NCBI GenBank assembly: GCA_023412005.1
Contig: JAEYOE010000025.1
Location: 62,001 to 126,000, forward strand
Reading direction: 5' to 3'
DNA: 64,000 nucleotides
DNA from: Bacillota bacterium
Lineage (GTDB): Bacteria; Bacillota; Clostridia; Christensenellales; SZUA-584
The position numbers and the translations under genes were made by a program. The notes beneath the pieces were generated by a model, which did not search any database, had not been told where the DNA came from, and was given only the letters and a program-made list of their open reading frames with translations. Below are positions 29,107 through 38,274 of the stretch, in pieces. The stretch's first letter is position 1. Every line of letters begins with the position of its first letter.

Positions 29107-31110
29107 TCAGACCTCAAAATCCGTCATTTCGCTGTAGTGCTCGCCCCCGTAAATATCGTAGAACATGAAACCATACTCATAATTCCCGGCGGGCAGCTCT
29201 ATCCAGTCGAGCACAATGCCGTCAGCGCCCAGTGTATAAGGGTCGGCCGTGTAGTAAGCTTCGTAATCGCCGTCTGCCGCGTAATACGGCCAGTAAATTG
29301 GCGTTACCACATCACCCGCAGCCGGTTCAATCACAAGCTTTGTTGACGGCGCGTCGTATTCCTGATTCATGTAATACATGCCGTTATACTCATAATACCC
29401 GCCGTTGTCGTACGTTTTGTCCCAATACCACGTGGCGCGGATGATCGCCATATCACCATCGGTTGACTCACTCGTATCATCCTTGCTCTTGTACAGCACC
29501 GGAATGCTGTATATCACATAATCCTCCGACTCCTCCATCACGTAAACAGCGGCAAACTGGCCGTTTATCCCCGTCCAGTAGCCTCGGAAATTATCGTGCA
29601 CAGTGTTGTCGTTATAATCTATGGTCAAATCGCTGTCGAAACCAAGATCCACAACCGTTCCGTCGTCCAGATACAAGCCGAGCGTGCAGTACACATACGA
29701 GAGATAATCCATCTGTGCGTCCGTGAGATGCACATAGAACGACCCCACCTCGCTTAAGTCTCCGCTTTGAGATGCGGGTATCAGTTGATTGTTGTAATCC
29801 ACCGGCATCGACGAAACATCCTCGCTCAGCGCTGTCAGATAATCGCCGATGAATTGTTTGTACTCAGGGCAAAAATCGATGGCATTGTAAATCTCCAGGC
29901 TCGTATCACCGCTCTGCGGCGCAGTTATCGGAAAATAGATCGAGAGGCCGTATGAATTAACCTGCTGTTCCCCGCTGCGTTCATATACCACGGCATCCTT
30001 TATCGCCGCCATGAGCTGCTCTGCCGCCGCGCCGCCCTGCTGCAGCGAAACAAAATGGTAAAAGTCAATCATGTTGAGCGTTTCGGTGCCCGTCGCGCCC
30101 GGTTCATCGCCGTACTTGTCCGCCCCAATTCGCGCCATCGAGAGCGTTTCCACCGTCTGCGGCTGGGCGAGCTGCCCATCAAGGCTGGACGCATAGGCAC
30201 TGAGCCGCTGCTCCACGGCATCGATCTTACTCAAATCAATCACCGAACATGTCAGGTCTCCAGCCATGCCACTGCCCGCGCTCCGCGCGAAATAGCCGTC
30301 GGTTATCGCCATGCCAAGCTCTGCGCCTGTCATGCTCGTATCGGCAGCAAGCGTCTCCAATATATATCCGTAGTCCCAGCCACTGCCCGGCTCCACCTCT
30401 TCGGAGGCCACCATGTATTTCGCATATGGTGCGGCCACCGCCGCCATCTCCACGCTCGCCATCAGGCAGGCATCAAAACCGATCAGCTCAAACGGCTGTT
30501 TATCAAAAGACGCTGCAAATGCGTCAGACATTTCGCTGAGATACAGCCCGTCATAATCATACAGTTCGTCGGCCCCGAAGCCGATCACGCTGCCGCCGCC
30601 ATGATCCCACATCAGCAGTGCTTTATGATCCGCCGGATAATTCGTCTGCGCATATGAGATGAAGCCCGCGAGCGTAGCGCTGTCGCCCATGCTCGATGTT
30701 TCCAGTGTTTCCAGCAGCGTCAAATCGTTTTTTTGCACCAGCCAGACTTGATTGTGACCGGGGCTAACCACGTCGTTGAGCCATTGCGATGTGCCTCCCG
30801 TATATATCAGCACGTTAATGCCCTCGGGCAAATCAGCGTTCACAATGCTCTGTAAGCTGGACGTTCCTTCACCGCCTTGGCTCTCAAGATCGGAACCGTT
30901 CAGATACAGCATCACCGTCCATGTTCCGGGTGTTCCCGCCTGCGTTGTTACAGCCGTTGCGGATGGCGTGGTAGGTTTTCCCCAAACACCGTCCGTTTCC
31001 GGCCCGAACACATCGGAAGCGTTTCTCAAAACCGCGTTACATCCCGATAATGAGAAAAACAGCAGCAAACACAAAATGAGCATAACAGATTTTCTGTTGT
31101 ATTGGCGCAT
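29107..31110 (-). CDS. Clostripain-family (peptidase C11) lipoprotein
   Basis: This 667-aa protein has a signal peptide with lipobox LSGC at residues ~21-24. The C11 catalytic domain runs from ~residue 65 (GTWTVMLYLNGSDLESQGG) to ~400. The catalytic His is in LLMWDHGGGS (~residue 170) and the Cys in LIGFDACLMASVEMA (~residue 214). These are the conserved dyad of clostripain-like cysteine proteases, which cleave after Arg or Lys. The ~250-residue C-terminal part is Tyr- and Asp-rich with no recognised domain. It would be anchored outside the cell. ATG follows AAAGGAG. It is monocistronic and faces a palindromic repeat downstream. Confidence 0.92.
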   Translation of the reverse strand: MRQYNRKSVMLILCLLLFFSLSGCNAVLRNASDVFGPETDGVWGKPTTPSATAVTTQAGTPGTWTVMLYLNGSDLESQGGEGTSSLQSIVNADLPEGINVLIYTGGTSQWLNDVVSPGHNQVWLVQKNDLTLLETLETSSMGDSATLAGFISYAQTNYPADHKALLMWDHGGGSVIGFGADELYDYDGLYLSEMSDAFAASFDKQPFELIGFDACLMASVEMAAVAAPYAKYMVASEEVEPGSGWDYGYILETLAADTSMTGAELGMAITDGYFARSAGSGMAGDLTCSVIDLSKIDAVEQRLSAYASSLDGQLAQPQTVETLSMARIGADKYGDEPGATGTETLNMIDFYHFVSLQQGGAAAEQLMAAIKDAVVYERSGEQQVNSYGLSIYFPITAPQSGDTSLEIYNAIDFCPEYKQFIGDYLTALSEDVSSMPVDYNNQLIPASQSGDLSEVGSFYVHLTDAQMDYLSYVYCTLGLYLDDGTVVDLGFDSDLTIDYNDNTVHDNFRGYWTGINGQFAAVYVMEESEDYVIYSIPVLYKSKDDTSESTDGDMAIIRATWYWDKTYDNGGYYEYNGMYYMNQEYDAPSTKLVIEPAAGDVVTPIYWPYYAADGDYEAYYTADPYTLGADGIVLDWIELPAGNYEYGFMFYDIYGGEHYSEMTDFEV

Positions 31111-31208
31111 ATAACGGCTCCTTTAATTGATATCAATAACATACCATTATTATTCAGCAATAGGAAGTCTGTGCGTTGCCGAGGCGAAAAATTTTTTGGT
31201 TTTAGCGC

Positions 31209-31258
31209 TTGACAAGCAAGAATAAGAGTGATAATTTATTAATAACGATTCTTAATAA
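31209..31258 (+). promoter_or_regulatory. Promoter and palindromic operator of the perR-like oxidative-stress cluster
   Basis: TTGACA (31209-31214), 17 nt and TAATTT (31232-31237) form the promoter. A perfect inverted repeat TTATTAA-N9-TTAATAA (31236-31242 with 31252-31258) overlaps the -10 box and the start of transcription. Spacing is looser than the classical Per box (TTATAAT-N-ATTATAA), but content and position fit autoregulation by the Fur-family gene that follows. Confidence 0.6.
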
Positions 31259-31269
31259 GAGGTGAAGTT

Positions 31270-31671
31270 TTGGTTATCGACAGCAAAACCGTGCGTAACA
31301 CCAAACAGAGAAAATATATGCTGGACGTTCTGCGCTCCACTGTATCTCATCCGAATGCGTTCTGGCTTTTTGAGAAGATGAAGCCGTCATTCCCGAATTT
31401 AAGCTTAAGCACGGTCTACCGTAACTTAAGCATACTAGAAAGTCAGGGTCTGGTTCAGCGGCTCTCATGCGGTGGTACCTTCGATCGGTACGATGCCAAC
31501 GTGGCATTGCATTCCCACTTTTACTGCCGCGAATGCGGCAGCGTCTACGATTTGAACGCAAAAGAATTGGAAAACAATGCGCTCAGCTCGGTGGACGCCA
31601 GCGGCCATAATCTTGAAGGCTGCCATATTACCTTCTTCGGCGTTTGCGAACAATGCGGTAAGCATTCATAA
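31270..31671 (+). CDS. perR: Fur-family repressor, PerR-like
   Basis: This 133-aa metal-dependent repressor starts with TTG, preceded by AAGAGGTG. The winged helix covers residues ~8-80 (TKQRKYMLDVLRS...LSLSTVYRNLSILESQGLVQRL). The dimer/metal domain has HSHFYCRECGSVYDL and the C-terminal CEQCGKH, giving two C-x2-C zinc pairs. Cotranscription with superoxide reductase and rubrerythrin points to PerR (peroxide sensing) rather than iron uptake. No promoter was seen between it and the next gene. Confidence 0.85.
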   Translation: MVIDSKTVRNTKQRKYMLDVLRSTVSHPNAFWLFEKMKPSFPNLSLSTVYRNLSILESQGLVQRLSCGGTFDRYDANVALHSHFYCRECGSVYDLNAKELENNALSSVDASGHNLEGCHITFFGVCEQCGKHS

Positions 31672-31696
31672 TAAAAAAAGAAAGGTGGAATTTCTA

Positions 31697-32077
31697 ATGA
31701 CTCATTACGGCGATTATTATTACTGTGAAGTCTGCGGCCATGTGATTGGTATCTTGAACGAAGGTGCGCCTACGCTCGTTTGCTGCGGACAGAAGATGAT
31801 TAAGCTTGAAGCCAACTCCAAGGATGCAGCTGTTGAAAAGCATGTCCCTGTGATTGAGGCCGATGGCGATAAAACAATCGTTAAAATCGGCAGCGTAGCC
31901 CATCCGATGACGCAGGAGCATCATATCAGCTTCATTGAGGTGATCAAGAAAGACGGCCAGTCTATCCGCGCGAAGCTCAGCGCCACAGGTGCGCCCGAGG
32001 CCACGTTCGACGTGAAGGCCGATGACATTGAAACGGTTTATGAATTCTGTAATCTGCACGGCCTCTGGAAATCATAA
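31697..32077 (+). CDS. dfx: Desulfoferrodoxin (superoxide reductase)
   Basis: This 126-aa iron protein reduces superoxide to hydrogen peroxide without making oxygen, typical of anaerobes. The N-terminal desulforedoxin domain has C-x2-C and CC (YYCEVCG...VCCGQKM). The SOR domain supplies the His/Cys ligands in KHVPVI, HPMTQEHHISFIEV and FCNLHGLW. ATG at 31697 follows AAAGGTGG. It lies 25 nt after perR. Confidence 0.96.
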   Translation: MTHYGDYYYCEVCGHVIGILNEGAPTLVCCGQKMIKLEANSKDAAVEKHVPVIEADGDKTIVKIGSVAHPMTQEHHISFIEVIKKDGQSIRAKLSATGAPEATFDVKADDIETVYEFCNLHGLWKS

Positions 32078-32125
32078 AATTAACCCGACAATATCATACT
32101 AAACAACAAAGAAGGAGAGATGATT

Positions 32126-32662
32126 ATGGAAAAATTAAAAGGAACAAAAACGGAAAAAAATCTGATGGATGCGTTTGCGGGCGAATCGATGGCGCGCAAT
32201 AAATATACATTCTATTCGTCCAAAGCCAAAAAAGAAGGCTATGTTCAGATTTCCAACATATTTGCTGAAACAGCCGCTAACGAAAAGGAGCATGCCGAGC
32301 TTTGGTTTAAGCTGGTTCATGGCATCGGCTCCACTATGGATAACCTTATCAGCGCTGCGGGCGGCGAACACTACGAGTGGGAAGACATGTATCCGCGCAT
32401 GGCCAAGGAAGCCAGAGAAGAAGGCTTTGAAGACATTGCCAAGCTGTTTGATGGCGTTGCTGCCGTTGAGAAGCTGCACGAAGAGCGCTACAAAAAACTG
32501 GCCGAGAACGTGAAAAACGGCGTGGTGTTTGAGCGCGATACCGAAGTCGAGTGGAAATGCACCAACTGCGGGCACCGGCATGTCGGCAAAGAAGCGCCGA
32601 ATGTCTGCCCCGTCTGCGCGCATGCAAAGGCGTACTTTGAGCTTTACGCCGAAAAGTACTGA
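32126..32662 (+). CDS. rbr: Rubrerythrin
   Basis: This 178-aa NADH-linked peroxidase of anaerobes contains an N-terminal four-helix diiron domain ([50 protein letters not shown]) and a C-terminal rubredoxin domain with C-x2-C pairs ([27 protein letters not shown]). The second ATG (32126) is preferred since AAGGAG is 8 nt upstream; the ATG at 32120 is too close. With Dfx it completes superoxide-to-water detoxification. Confidence 0.96.
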   Translation: MEKLKGTKTEKNLMDAFAGESMARNKYTFYSSKAKKEGYVQISNIFAETAANEKEHAELWFKLVHGIGSTMDNLISAAGGEHYEWEDMYPRMAKEAREEGFEDIAKLFDGVAAVEKLHEERYKKLAENVKNGVVFERDTEVEWKCTNCGHRHVGKEAPNVCPVCAHAKAYFELYAEKY

Positions 32663-32676
32663 TCTGAGATCGATTT

Positions 32677-32705
32677 AAAGAGGCCCAAGCGGCCTCTTTT
32701 TTATT
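32677..32705 (+). terminator. Terminator of the perR-dfx-rbr cluster
   Basis: Stem AAAGAGGCC/GGCCTCTTT (32677-32685 with 32691-32699), 5-nt loop, followed by TTTATTT. Confidence 0.88.
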
Positions 32706-33070
32706 TCCTCGGCAATCTGCCGACAGCAGATCTTGTGATATTACGATACTAATCATCAAAACGCTCACCCTCGCGACGCAATAAACTTAATGATAAAATG
32801 AGTATATAAGTAACAACGAACACAGTCAGCAAACCGCGTCGGCTGCCGACGATACAGATTCTCACCAGGCCAGAGTTGACCGCCGACCATTACAGCTTCT
32901 CTTCAATGGGATACCGAAGTGCTGGTTATATAGATAGTATATTCTTTGATTTCCATTTTCTAATGCCGTCAAATGCGCAAACGGGCGCATACGCTACGAA
33001 TTCGTCATATTGCTGTAACATTTCTGTCATATATGCATATCTGCATGATTAAAACAAGATAGCACAAGAT
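32706..33070. other. Intergenic region without identified gene
   Basis: About 365 nt between the rubrerythrin terminator and the NlpC/P60 promoter. It is A/T-rich, with no open frame that has a ribosome-binding site and no repeat that I can match elsewhere in the window. Confidence 0.5.
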
Positions 33071-33078
33071 AGCGCGTT

Positions 33079-33107
33079 TTGAGCTAACTGTGTAGGTTCG
33101 TTATAAT
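33079..33107 (+). promoter_or_regulatory. Promoter of the NlpC/P60 gene
   Basis: TTGAGC (33079-33084), 17 nt, TATAAT (33102-33107), about 36 nt before the start. Confidence 0.72.
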
Positions 33108-33142
33108 AGAGCTCACAGCAAAAACACTGAAGGGAGACGAAG

Positions 33143-34069
33143 ATGTACAAAAAACACAGAAGATTGATTGTGGTTGTCCTTTGCGTCCTGACCGTGCTGT
33201 TTGCGTCGGTTCCCACAGCCATGGCAGCCGCACCAACAATGAAGCTTGGCAGCAGCGGCAGCAATGTCACCGACTTGCAGAATCGTTTGCTGACTCTTGG
33301 ATATATGGATTATCCGAACGCAACAGGGTATTACGGAACGCTGACGAAAACGGCAGTGATTCGATTTCAGAGCAATAATGGTCTTGCTGCTGACGGTATT
33401 GCGGGACCATTAACGCAAAGCAAGCTCTATTCATCCTCAGCAAAACGCCTCATTTTGAAGGAAGGCAGCTCCGGCGAAGCGGTACGGGCATTGCAGTTGA
33501 AGCTCAAAGAACTCGGTTACTTCAGCGGCACCGGCACCGGCTATTATGGCACCGTTACCCGCAATGCGGTTATCGCTTTCCAGAAGGCGAACAGCCTTAG
33601 CACCGACGGTATTGCCGGCCCCGCCACACGCAAGAAAGCATTTTCAGGCAGCGCTATTACGGCTCCGCAGACCAACACATCATATTCCGCCTCAGCAGCC
33701 ATCGCAGATATCGCTCTTAAACAGATGGACAAGCCTTATTTGCTGGGCGGAAACGGGCCAAACTCATATGATTGCTCGGGCCTTGCCTACTATGCGATGA
33801 AAAACGCAGGCTTCAGCGTTTCGCGATACTCGGCGGCGGCTTACAGCGGTGTGTCTTCGTGGACAAAGATTACGAATACCGCCTCGCTGCAAAAGGGTGA
33901 TCTGATCTTCTTTAAATCGGATACCTCTTCAACCATCAGCCACATGGGTATCTATACCGGCGGCAGCCAATTCGTCCATGCGTCATCCGGTCAGGGCAAG
34001 GTGATGGTCAGCTCGCTTGACAATTCATACTGGGCAAGAAACTTTGTGCTGGCCCGCCGAGTCAGCTAA
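33143..34069 (+). CDS. Secreted NlpC/P60 endopeptidase with two peptidoglycan-binding domains
   Basis: This 308-aa cell-wall hydrolase has a signal peptide (residues 1-30, cleavage likely after AMAA). Two PG_binding_1 domains follow at ~33-95 (LGSSGSNVTDLQNRLLTLGY...DGIAGPLTQSKLY) and ~105-170 (EGSSGEAVRALQLKLKELGY...DGIAGPATRKKAF). The NlpC/P60 domain covers ~190-308. The catalytic Cys is in YDCSGLAYYAM (~residue 213), with His in ISHMGIYTGG and in FVHASSG. The family cleaves D-glutamyl-meso-DAP or similar bonds. ATG follows AAGGGAG. It has its own promoter and terminator. Confidence 0.95.
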   Translation: MYKKHRRLIVVVLCVLTVLFASVPTAMAAAPTMKLGSSGSNVTDLQNRLLTLGYMDYPNATGYYGTLTKTAVIRFQSNNGLAADGIAGPLTQSKLYSSSAKRLILKEGSSGEAVRALQLKLKELGYFSGTGTGYYGTVTRNAVIAFQKANSLSTDGIAGPATRKKAFSGSAITAPQTNTSYSASAAIADIALKQMDKPYLLGGNGPNSYDCSGLAYYAMKNAGFSVSRYSAAAYSGVSSWTKITNTASLQKGDLIFFKSDTSSTISHMGIYTGGSQFVHASSGQGKVMVSSLDNSYWARNFVLARRVS

Positions 34070-34090
34070 CAATCTGGCAAATCCATTTCA

Positions 34091-34119
34091 AGCAGGGGGC
34101 TAGCCTCCTGCTTTTTTTG
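34091..34119 (+). terminator. Terminator of the NlpC/P60 gene
   Basis: Stem AGCAGG/CCTGCT with an inner GGCTAGCC, then TTTTTTT. Confidence 0.85.
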
Positions 34120-34225
34120 TATATTTTCACTTTCAGTTATTTACCGCATCGTCTTCATTATGCATCTGTTATGTTAAATCCCATAAATGACTTAATTTAT
34201 TTAACCATTCCTATGCAATTTGTGG

Positions 34226-34231
34226 TATAAT
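34226..34231 (+). promoter_or_regulatory. Extended -10 promoter of the LCP gene
   Basis: TGG-TATAAT (34223-34231) is an extended -10 element, with a weak TTAACC 19 nt upstream of the -10. It lies about 54 nt before the start. Confidence 0.6.
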
Positions 34232-34284
34232 ACATTTCGTGCTGCTGTACAGCGCATTATTTATAATAATCAGAGGGACAGCGT

Positions 34285-35886
34285 ATGCAATTACCGGGCA
34301 AATTTAGAAAGAAAAACTATACATTCGGGAACACCAAGAAAAAGGTTTTACCTGCGATAAAACAATTTAAAAAAACAAGATCCGATGAGGACCGTCTGTT
34401 TCACAAGCCCGTCACCAAAAAGAAAACTGTTATTTACGGGCTGATGGCGTTGGCTCTGGTCGCTCTTATTATCGTGCTGCGTTTCGTTTTCGTCACAATG
34501 ATTGACGCGCGCGCCGCTTTCCCCGACCAAACGCCCATACCTACAGGCACAGACGGCAGCATTGTTACGGAACCGGGGCAAACGCTGTCTCCGGAGGAAC
34601 TGCTGGCCATGCAGGCAGACAAGAATTTTATGAAAGACCGCGTTAATATTCTCGTGGCCGGTATTGATTACTCGTCTGAACGTGAAGGCCGTGAAGATTT
34701 CAGAACGGATACGATGATGCTGTTTTCCGTGAATTTTTCCACAAACAAAGTCGACATTCTATCGATTCCGCGCGACAGCTACGCTGACATCGCTTTTACC
34801 AAAGACAGATGGAAGATCAATGGTGCTTGGATGTCGGCTGGCGGCTTTGAAGGCAAAGGCTTTGAATGCATGATGAAGACCTTCAGCACCACGCTCGGCG
34901 GCATCCCGGTCAATTACTATGTCGCAGTGGAAATGCAGGCCGTTAAGGACATCGTGGATACGCTCGGCGGTATCTGGTACGACGTTGATTACGAGATTTG
35001 GCTGGACGGTACCCACCTGATGCCCGGTTATCAGTTGCTTAACGGACAGCAAGTGCTCACTTATTGCCGTGAACGCAAGGACATCACCTCCGGCACCGAT
35101 ATTGACCGCATCGACAGGCAGCAGCGTTTGCTGCTGGCCGTTTTCGATCAGCTTAAGAGCTCGAATTCTCTGCCGAAAATACCCGAAATATACAACAAGC
35201 TAAAATCTGAAATTTACACAAACCTGAACTTCGAACAGATTGCGGCGCTTGTTTTCTTCTCTCTCGATCTGAATACAGAATCGGATTTAAACCGATATAC
35301 ACTGAAGGGCAAGTTCCTTCATGCGTACAATGCGCTTTATTATGTGCTCGATCATACATACACGCAGGAGGTTGTCAAAGAAATATTCGGCGTAAATCCC
35401 AAGATCGATTGGACATATGACATCGTTTTCGTGAGGTATGAAGCCGCCGCCGATGATCTGAGTGCCGCTATAAAAAAAGCGCAAAGTTATTTAGATAAGA
35501 ATGAAAAGCTGCTAGCCGCTGATATAATCAGCAGCGCTCAATCACAAATTGATGATGCGAACGATACCTTGTCGGCTGCCGAAGGTCAGATTAACAGCGC
35601 ACGCAGCAAAAACTCCAGCAAGAATCTCAAAGGCACGGGCAGCATCACAACAGCAACAGAGAATATGAAGTCGCTGTATGAGAAGCTGGTTAAAAACGTG
35701 ACCAATCCGCCGAAGCCCTCGGCGTCACCCGGTCCTTCGACATCACCCGGTCCCTCAACGTCACCCGGTCCTTCGACGTCACCGAAGCCCTCGACGTCAC
35801 CCGGACCGTCACCCACGGCTACAGCACCCGAGCCCGGTGCACCGGAGCCTCCTCCACCGGTCAATCCGGGTGATCTTATGTCATAA
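34285..35886 (+). CDS. LytR-CpsA-Psr (LCP) family cell-wall glycopolymer ligase
   Basis: This 533-aa membrane-anchored protein has a basic cytoplasmic N-terminus and one membrane helix at residues ~50-73. The LCP domain spans ~115-290: DRVNILVAGIDYSSEREGREDFRTDTMMLFSV, DILSIPRDSY (catalytic Arg) and YCRERKDITSGTDIDRIDRQQRLL. LCP enzymes attach wall teichoic acid or capsule to peptidoglycan. A helical region (residues ~390-455, Ser/Lys/Asp/Glu-rich) follows. The tail from ~470 repeats P(G/K)PSTS and ends in PEPGAPEPPPPVNPG, likely a wall-spanning spacer. ATG follows GAGGGACAGCGT. Confidence 0.94.
   Translation: MQLPGKFRKKNYTFGNTKKKVLPAIKQFKKTRSDEDRLFHKPVTKKKTVIYGLMALALVALIIVLRFVFVTMIDARAAFPDQTPIPTGTDGSIVTEPGQTLSPEELLAMQADKNFMKDRVNILVAGIDYSSEREGREDFRTDTMMLFSVNFSTNKVDILSIPRDSYADIAFTKDRWKINGAWMSAGGFEGKGFECMMKTFSTTLGGIPVNYYVAVEMQAVKDIVDTLGGIWYDVDYEIWLDGTHLMPGYQLLNGQQVLTYCRERKDITSGTDIDRIDRQQRLLLAVFDQLKSSNSLPKIPEIYNKLKSEIYTNLNFEQIAALVFFSLDLNTESDLNRYTLKGKFLHAYNALYYVLDHTYTQEVVKEIFGVNPKIDWTYDIVFVRYEAAADDLSAAIKKAQSYLDKNEKLLAADIISSAQSQIDDANDTLSAAEGQINSARSKNSSKNLKGTGSITTATENMKSLYEKLVKNVTNPPKPSASPGPSTSPGPSTSPGPSTSPKPSTSPGPSPTATAPEPGAPEPPPPVNPGDLMS
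35725..35805 (+). repeat. 18-bp tandem repeat inside the LCP tail
   Basis: Four complete units beginning TCACC(C/G) start at 35725, 35743, 35761 and 35779, with a fifth partial unit at 35797. Each encodes six residues of the pattern S-P-G/K-P-S-T. Units differ at a few bases, mostly silent. Copy number may vary by slippage. Confidence 0.85.
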
Positions 35887-35923
35887 CGCGGCCGGATAGG
35901 TTATCTTCGTTATGAGGCAAATC

Positions 35924-35957
35924 AACGGACATCGTCATCAAATGGTGTCCGTTTTTA
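35924..35957 (+). terminator. Terminator of the LCP gene
   Basis: Stem ACGGACA/TGTCCGT with a 14-nt loop, then TTTT. Confidence 0.75.
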
Positions 35958-36512
35958 TTGCGATTTATGCTATCATTCACCATCTATACAGATGCAACGA
36001 CATAAAGCGTTGTGCGGAGCGTTCAAACAACAATTCAGGTTGTCCAAAACGAGTACGCTGTTTTAGACGCCGTCTGGGTTTCGTATCAGACATTTGATAT
36101 TTGAGCCATACTGATCTGTCATCATGAGGAGCGCGGACAACGCAGCGACGAAGCGGAGGGTTCCTCACTTACTTTGTATCATGAGATTGGTTGACTTCGC
36201 TTTCACGCTGATGCTTTATAATCATTTTCCGCCAACCCCGAATTGATCGCTATAATAGCGGTATTATGCAATGAAACGTGTATTGTGATGCAACAACAAG
36301 GCGGATAAGTGGTATCTGCAGACTGATCTGTCTGTTATGAACAGCGATACATTTTCTCATTGGCTGAGCGTTCACAATAACCAACATCAATACAAGCTTT
36401 TCAGGCTCTTTTAATTCATGCTGATATCTACTGCACTACAGATATCTACTGCAATACAGATATCACCTGTTCTTACGTTGTAACAACTAAAGCCGGATTT
36501 GTACCAAGCAAA
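35958..36512. other. Intergenic region with degenerate repeats
   Basis: About 555 nt without a credible gene. 36113-36166 resembles the half of a palindromic repeat (TGTCATCATGAGGAGCG...GCGACGAAGCGGAGG). 36423-36467 is a tandem repeat. The rest shows nothing recognisable. Confidence 0.5.
36423..36467. repeat. 18-bp tandem repeat, about 2.5 copies
   Basis: Units start at 36423 and 36441 (GATATCTACTGCA followed by CTACA or ATACA), with a partial third at 36459. Each unit contains the palindrome GATATC. It is noncoding and lies downstream of the symporter gene. Confidence 0.75.
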
Positions 36513-36552
36513 TAAAAAAGGCTCCGTACACGTTGAAGTGCGCAGAGCCTTT
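36513..36552 (-). terminator. Terminator of the sodium/solute symporter gene
   Basis: On the minus strand AAAGGCTC ... GAGCCTTT (36552-36545 with 36524-36517), 20-nt loop, followed by TTTATT. Confidence 0.82.
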
Positions 36553-36562
36553 GCTTTTTCTA

Positions 36563-38098
36563 CTAAGCCGAAATGCGTTCCGATTCGTTTTCGACGTTGA
36601 ATTCTCCGAACACGTTCTCGATGTGCGCTTCGTCGAACTTCTTTGTCATCTTGCTGACAATCGGCGTCACAATCAGCGAAAGAATCATCGCGATGGAACC
36701 GATTGCCGGCGGGCTCAGCCACTTGGGCAGTATCGTGCTCACGCTGCCAATAATCATCAGCGGCACAACAACCGCTAAGCCCGTGATCACACCGGCCCAT
36801 GCACCCGCTTTGGTCATGCCCTTCCAGCGCACACCCAGCAGGAACGGTGCCAGGAAGCAGCCGGACAGCGCCCCCCACGAATAGCTCATCAGCGTTACAA
36901 TGGCGGCAGGCTGCAGCAGGGCTATCACCAACGATATCGCCACAAACACAACGCATAGCACACGCATCATCGTCATCACGCTCTTGTCCTTCATGTCCTT
37001 TTTCCAGACGCCCTTCACCAAATCCATGGATATGGACGACGATGACACCAGCACGAGCGACGACAAAGTTGACATCGACGCCGCAAGCAGCAGCACGAGT
37101 ATTAAACCAAGCATCGCGGGCGAGAGCGCCACGCCGAGTACCTGCGGCATAACAGTATCAAGATTCTCAGGCGCTTCGGCTAAAAACAACCGTCCGAACG
37201 CTCCCGTAAAATAAGCCGCACCGCCGATGACCAGCGCAAACAGCGTGGATATCACCGTGCCGCGATGAATGGCTTTGTTGTCTTTTATCGCATAAAATTT
37301 ATGAACCATTTGCGGCATGCCCCATGTGCCAAGGCTGGTTAACAGTATCAGCGAAATCAGCAGTATTGCGTTTTCCGCCGACCCGAAAGGTGATGCCAGC
37401 GCCGCGCCCACATCCGGAATCTCAGCGATTTTGGCCAGCCCTGCGCTAAGGCCACCCACATTGGGGTTAAGCACCACCATCAGCACCATCAGTATAACAC
37501 CAACGATCATGACGAGGCCCTGCACAAAGTCGGTGAGCGCAGTTGCGATATAGCCCCCGGCCACCAGATAAAGTGCCGTCAGTGCCGCCATCCCGACCAT
37601 GCAATATTCATACGGTATGCCAAAAACGCTTGTGAAGAAATACCCAAGCCCCTGATACACGCTTGCACAGTATGGCACAAGAAATACGAAAATGATAATG
37701 GCCGCTGTTATCTTCATACCCGAGGAATTGTATCTCTTTAAGAAAAAGTCAGGCATTGTCGACGCGTTCAGCTTGTGTGTGATGCGCCGCGTGGGCTTGG
37801 CCATCAGTTTCCAAACGAGGAACGTACCGATCAGCGCGTTGGCGATTCCGACCCAAGTAACAGACAGCCCCAGATTCCAGCCGTATTTTCCGGCGTAGCC
37901 CATGAATATAACCGCGGAAAAATACGTTGTTCCGTAAGCAAACGCCGACATCCACGCACCGATTTTACGGCCGCCTAAAAAGAAATCGTCTGTTGTTGTG
38001 GCTTTGCGTTTTGATACAAGCGTGAAAACAGCAACGAATATTAAGAATAATACATAGATGCCGATAATAATGAATTGCTCTACCATGGTATGATCCAT
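36563..38098 (-). CDS. Sodium:solute symporter (SSS) family transporter
   Basis: This 511-aa integral membrane protein with about 13 hydrophobic segments belongs to the SSF family. Features: DDFFLGGRKIGAWMSAFAYGTTYFSAVIFMGYAG (residues ~37-70), PDFFLKRYNS, ALYLVAGGYIATALTDFVQGLVM (the family signature around residue 190) and LVLLLAASMSTLSSLVLVSSSSISMDLVKG (residues ~340-370, the Na2-site region). It imports a small solute with sodium. The sequence alone does not tell whether this is a carboxylate, proline, pantothenate or sugar. Confidence 0.93.
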   Translation of the reverse strand: MDHTMVEQFIIIGIYVLFLIFVAVFTLVSKRKATTTDDFFLGGRKIGAWMSAFAYGTTYFSAVIFMGYAGKYGWNLGLSVTWVGIANALIGTFLVWKLMAKPTRRITHKLNASTMPDFFLKRYNSSGMKITAAIIIFVFLVPYCASVYQGLGYFFTSVFGIPYEYCMVGMAALTALYLVAGGYIATALTDFVQGLVMIVGVILMVLMVVLNPNVGGLSAGLAKIAEIPDVGAALASPFGSAENAILLISLILLTSLGTWGMPQMVHKFYAIKDNKAIHRGTVISTLFALVIGGAAYFTGAFGRLFLAEAPENLDTVMPQVLGVALSPAMLGLILVLLLAASMSTLSSLVLVSSSSISMDLVKGVWKKDMKDKSVMTMMRVLCVVFVAISLVIALLQPAAIVTLMSYSWGALSGCFLAPFLLGVRWKGMTKAGAWAGVITGLAVVVPLMIIGSVSTILPKWLSPPAIGSIAMILSLIVTPIVSKMTKKFDEAHIENVFGEFNVENESERISA

Positions 38099-38171
38099 CC
38101 TTCCGTACTACTAATTTGTGAACTTTTAGGCAACAAAAAAAGCCCTACCGTTCTTCTTCCCTACATAAACT

Positions 38172-38199
38172 ATTTTACTACACAATTAAAATAATGCAA
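38172..38199 (-). promoter_or_regulatory. Promoter of the sodium/solute symporter gene
   Basis: On the minus strand TTGCAT (38199-38194), 16 nt, TAAAAT (38177-38172), ~75 nt before the start. Confidence 0.6.
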
Positions 38200-38274
38200 C
38201 ATTTTTCGACTGAAAGCTGACACCAAAACGTTATAGTGGAAGGATCAGCGTCTCTTGTTAAGGAGGGTGATCAC

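Noticed and set aside
36423..36467. Possible CRISPR array
   Set aside because: Units are contiguous 18-bp tandem repeats without spacers and no cas gene is present. No CRISPR array was found anywhere in the window.
36411..36956. Minus-strand 181-codon open frame
   Set aside because: Overlaps the end of the symporter gene in another frame and runs through its terminator and a tandem repeat.
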